64,000 nucleotides of DNA from Trichuris trichiura (Eukaryota; Nematoda; Enoplea; Trichinellida; Trichuridae). The translations under genes were made by a program, and so were the position numbers. The DNA is taken from the NCBI GenBank assembly GCA_037903355.1, contig JBAJFE010000026.1, forward strand, positions 186,001 to 250,000, written 5' to 3'. Positions 61,375 to 64,000 of this stretch are shown here, piece after piece (the stretch's first letter is position 1; each line of letters opens with the position of its first letter). Under the pieces are notes generated by a model, which saw only the letters and a program-made list of their open reading frames with translations, was not told the origin of the DNA and searched no databases.

Positions 61375-64000
61375 TTACTTTGAGCCGCCGGACGACGACT
61401 TGTTCATTTCCTTTCTAAGAGAGTCGCAAAATTCCTTAACGTGCTTTAGGACGTTCTTGTCGCCCGAAGCGGCTAAGGACAAAGCTCTTTCGGCCATTTC
61501 AAGCGCTTCCTTCTTTTGTCCGCAGTGCCAAAGCGTTTCGGCATAATTGCAATAGAAGGCGGGCAATTGCCATTCCAAATCTTGACAATGGACCGCCCTG
61601 TAAACAACTTCGCTGTGATAGCCGCGCGCCAGCTCGTACTCTCCTTGCTTGACACATTCGATGGCGTAGTTGTTCATCATAATGATCACATGGGCGCTTA
61701 AGGGACTGTATATGTCGCGGGCCAATTCGAGAGCTCTGTTGAAATGCTTTTTACTATCTTCCACTCTTTTACGAGACATTAAGTATCGGCTGTACGTTTC
61801 CAAAATCATGCCGTACAATGCGTACGGATCGCTCAATTCGTCCTTCTGCGCATTAAGGTCGGCTCTAAAGAATACGTCAAAGTACGAGAGAAGCTACTTT
61901 CTCTTCAGGCAAACGAGCTATCAATGTTTGCAGTGAAAGTGAAATGAAAAACTTTTCGAACGCGTTCATACGCCAAAAGCAAAACCGCGAAAGGGAAAAC
62001 TTATGCAAATGCGTTTCTATGACAACTTTGATTCCGACCTAAGGCGAATTCAGCTTTGTGCGAAAGATACGCTAATTTCAGATTGGAAATTTCTCTTGAC
62101 GGTACTATTGACTGCTCGCTAGTTTAACTCCTTCCGCGGCAGGCACAACAGGCCATTTTCAAAACGCTTTTAATTCGCTTTTTTCATAGAAACGGTTTTC
62201 TTTACCTACGTCAGCTTCTTTTCAAATCAATAGGAAACGTTTCTACGTTGTACGAATTGCAGACAAAGAAAGAAACCATAGCTAAGAAGCTGCATGCGAT
62301 TAAAATATAAGCTAGAAAAGACGGCAGTAGTCGAGCTGTACACTAACATTTTCTGCATAGTCAATTTATTAATAGCTTTTAAACTGATGAAACAATTGAA
62401 GCACTGAATTATGCGTGTAGCTTTATGAGAGGAAGGCTTGATAACCCATTTTCAGCGAAACACAAAATTCAACGCAATATGGTTAAAACAAAAACGCTAC
62501 AAGATAAAACCATTTTTCAGAGCTAAGAAGATAATGAGCGCAAATCAAGTCTATTCAAACAGTTCTTCTTTGATAAGCTACGAAAATTAAATCCTTAATG
62601 TACTACGCGCGTGAAGAGCAAAGAAAGGCAGAACACTAAACATTTCCTTCTTATGAACGCTACAACAATATATAGCAAATCAATAAGGCAGAAACTCGAT
62701 TATCCGATTCGACAAGAAAGCACATTCTAAATGGAACGTTCCTTTATTTCGCAGAGAGCTACCTAGTGCTTCCAATAATATTACCACACAATATTCCAAC
62801 GTTTCCAATATTGAATGCACGCGACAACTTTGATGTTGATCTCGCGACGACGAAGACCCAAAGGAAAAAGAACTTAAAGATGAAACAAAAGCTGCATGCT
62901 TTCAACGCTTAAGTGTGACCGAAGAAAAGTCTAATACTGGAAAAGTATTGCCTGAAAGCAAAGTTCTGTAACGGATTCTTTCAAGTAAACTGTATTGCGT
63001 ACTGTTACGTCACTACTACATTACATGAGTGACTAACACCTCTCTCTCTCCCTTCCTTTTTCCATGTCAGTTCCACTCACATTGAACAAGAGCCCAAGAG
63101 ACTAATATGGTATATATTATTCCAACCACTCGAGACATTTTATCCATACATGGAATACGGAACGTCATAGATTAGTGCAGCATGCTCTAAAGGCGTTCAA
63201 AACACTTGAACTGATTCATACGGACAGGCAAGATGAGCTAGCATAAAGCCTAGTTTTCAATAAACTATTGAATATTTCATACGATTTATTGAATCATGAG
63301 CTGAGAACGAAAACCGGAACGCACATAGGCACGACTAATGGACTCGTATGAACGCTCACTACATTAACACACATATAAAGCAATGGGTTAGAATTAATTG
63401 CTAAAGGAAGGGAATATACTGGCAGTTTCTATTCTCATTTAACCCAATAATGGTTGACAAGATGCGCTGGAACGCCATAAACGGATGATACGAAGATCTC
63501 GAGCACAAACATCCACATACCAAACTATAACGGTCCTGCTATACTATAGGATAAAAACTGTTACAAGTTTGCGCGTCAGCATAATAGCCAAAATATTCAT
63601 CATACAGAATGTCAAGCGTAAGAATTAAATAAACAGTCTATTTACAGACAGTCATACAGTCGGTGACACTTAACAGTACGCCATTTTTTAGTAATCAAGT
63701 TCTTAGGGTACAAAAATTTTAAGCGGACTTTCTACAGCCTTATCAAACCGCGCACAAAGAGAAAACATTGCAAACAAGACAATACCTGGTCGCTTTGAAC
63801 CGTTTTAGCCACAATTTATCATAGGATTTGTCCGCCTCTTCAACTACCAACTTCTGAGTCTTCAAGCAAAACTTGAAGCCCTCCTCGGCCAATTCGTCAT
63901 TGCCTTCCATGGCGTAAATGTCGGCAAGTTTCAACGAAATTTCAACAATTGTCGGATCGGTTTCTTTAGTCCCGGAGCCAATTAAACGATCAGTGAGACT
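61375..64000 (-). CDS. TTC19: TTC19, mitochondrial tetratricopeptide protein (partial at right edge)
   Basis: TTC19 is a mitochondrial inner-membrane TPR protein that clears Rieske protein fragments during respiratory complex III assembly. An upstream exon (63786 to beyond the edge) has the diagnostic PTIVEISLKLADIYAMEG and GFKFCLKTQKLVV. It splices over a ~1.9-kb intron to a last exon (61866-61375) with DPYALYGMILETYSRYLMSR, FNRALELARDIYSPLSAHVI, LPAFYCNYAETLWHCGQKKE and ALEMAERALSLA, all TPR helices. It ends in SSSGGSK. The N-terminal part and targeting sequence are off the window. The long intron (61867-63785) holds nothing recognisable. The frame is kept across the junction (ATR-ADLNAQ). 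Confidence 0.85.

Overview
The window is nuclear DNA from an animal, most likely a nematode. Its genes are broken by many short GT-AG introns, and intergenic space is full of short palindromic repeats. Many predicted start codons sit 1-18 bases after a good 3' splice site (T-rich tract then AG), as expected for spliced-leader trans-splicing. One gene resembles the nematode ODR-2/HOT group of Ly-6 proteins. I cannot name the species; a clade I (trichurid/trichinellid-like) worm is a guess. I recognise no rRNA, tRNA, CRISPR array, plasmid, phage or virus.

Layout, left to right: alpha-spectrin (minus, truncated by the left edge); an unidentified plus-strand reading frame at 9.8-10.4 kb; a small heat-shock (alpha-crystallin domain) protein (plus); lipin phosphatidate phosphatase (minus, 12.8-18.2 kb); PIG-C of GPI-anchor synthesis (plus); a Ca2+-regulated mitochondrial carrier (minus); cullin-3 (minus); splicing factor SYF2 (minus); PP4 regulatory subunit 2 (minus); an unidentified long protein (minus, 36-38 kb); a repeat-rich stretch at 38.3-41.8 kb; a DDAH-family protein (plus); Rac GTPase (minus); another repeat-rich stretch; an alpha-type nicotinic acetylcholine receptor subunit (plus); WWOX (minus); a tiny secreted His/Gly/Tyr-rich protein (minus, 54.5-55 kb); a long gene-poor stretch; an ODR-2-like GPI-anchored Ly-6 protein (plus); and TTC19 (minus, running off the right edge).

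These are mostly unrelated housekeeping and neuronal genes, as in a normal eukaryotic segment, so I see no gene cluster acting as one system. The most notable observations are: (1) a DDAH protein in which all three catalytic triad positions are replaced; (2) an 86-residue secreted precursor with a Lys-Arg processing site followed by a Gly/Tyr/Arg-rich then His-rich mature peptide; (3) a foldback element of about 1.15 kb with a smaller palindromic element inserted in one arm; (4) three families of short repeats, each with copies within this window; (5) an alternative end of PP4R2 in which the splice donor itself contains a stop codon; (6) unusual pore-lining residues in the nicotinic receptor; and (7) a Rac GTPase whose visible end lacks a CaaX box.

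All calls come from reading the sequence and from memory of protein families. Exon borders were placed by hand from GT/AG signals and reading-frame continuity, and have not been checked against transcripts.
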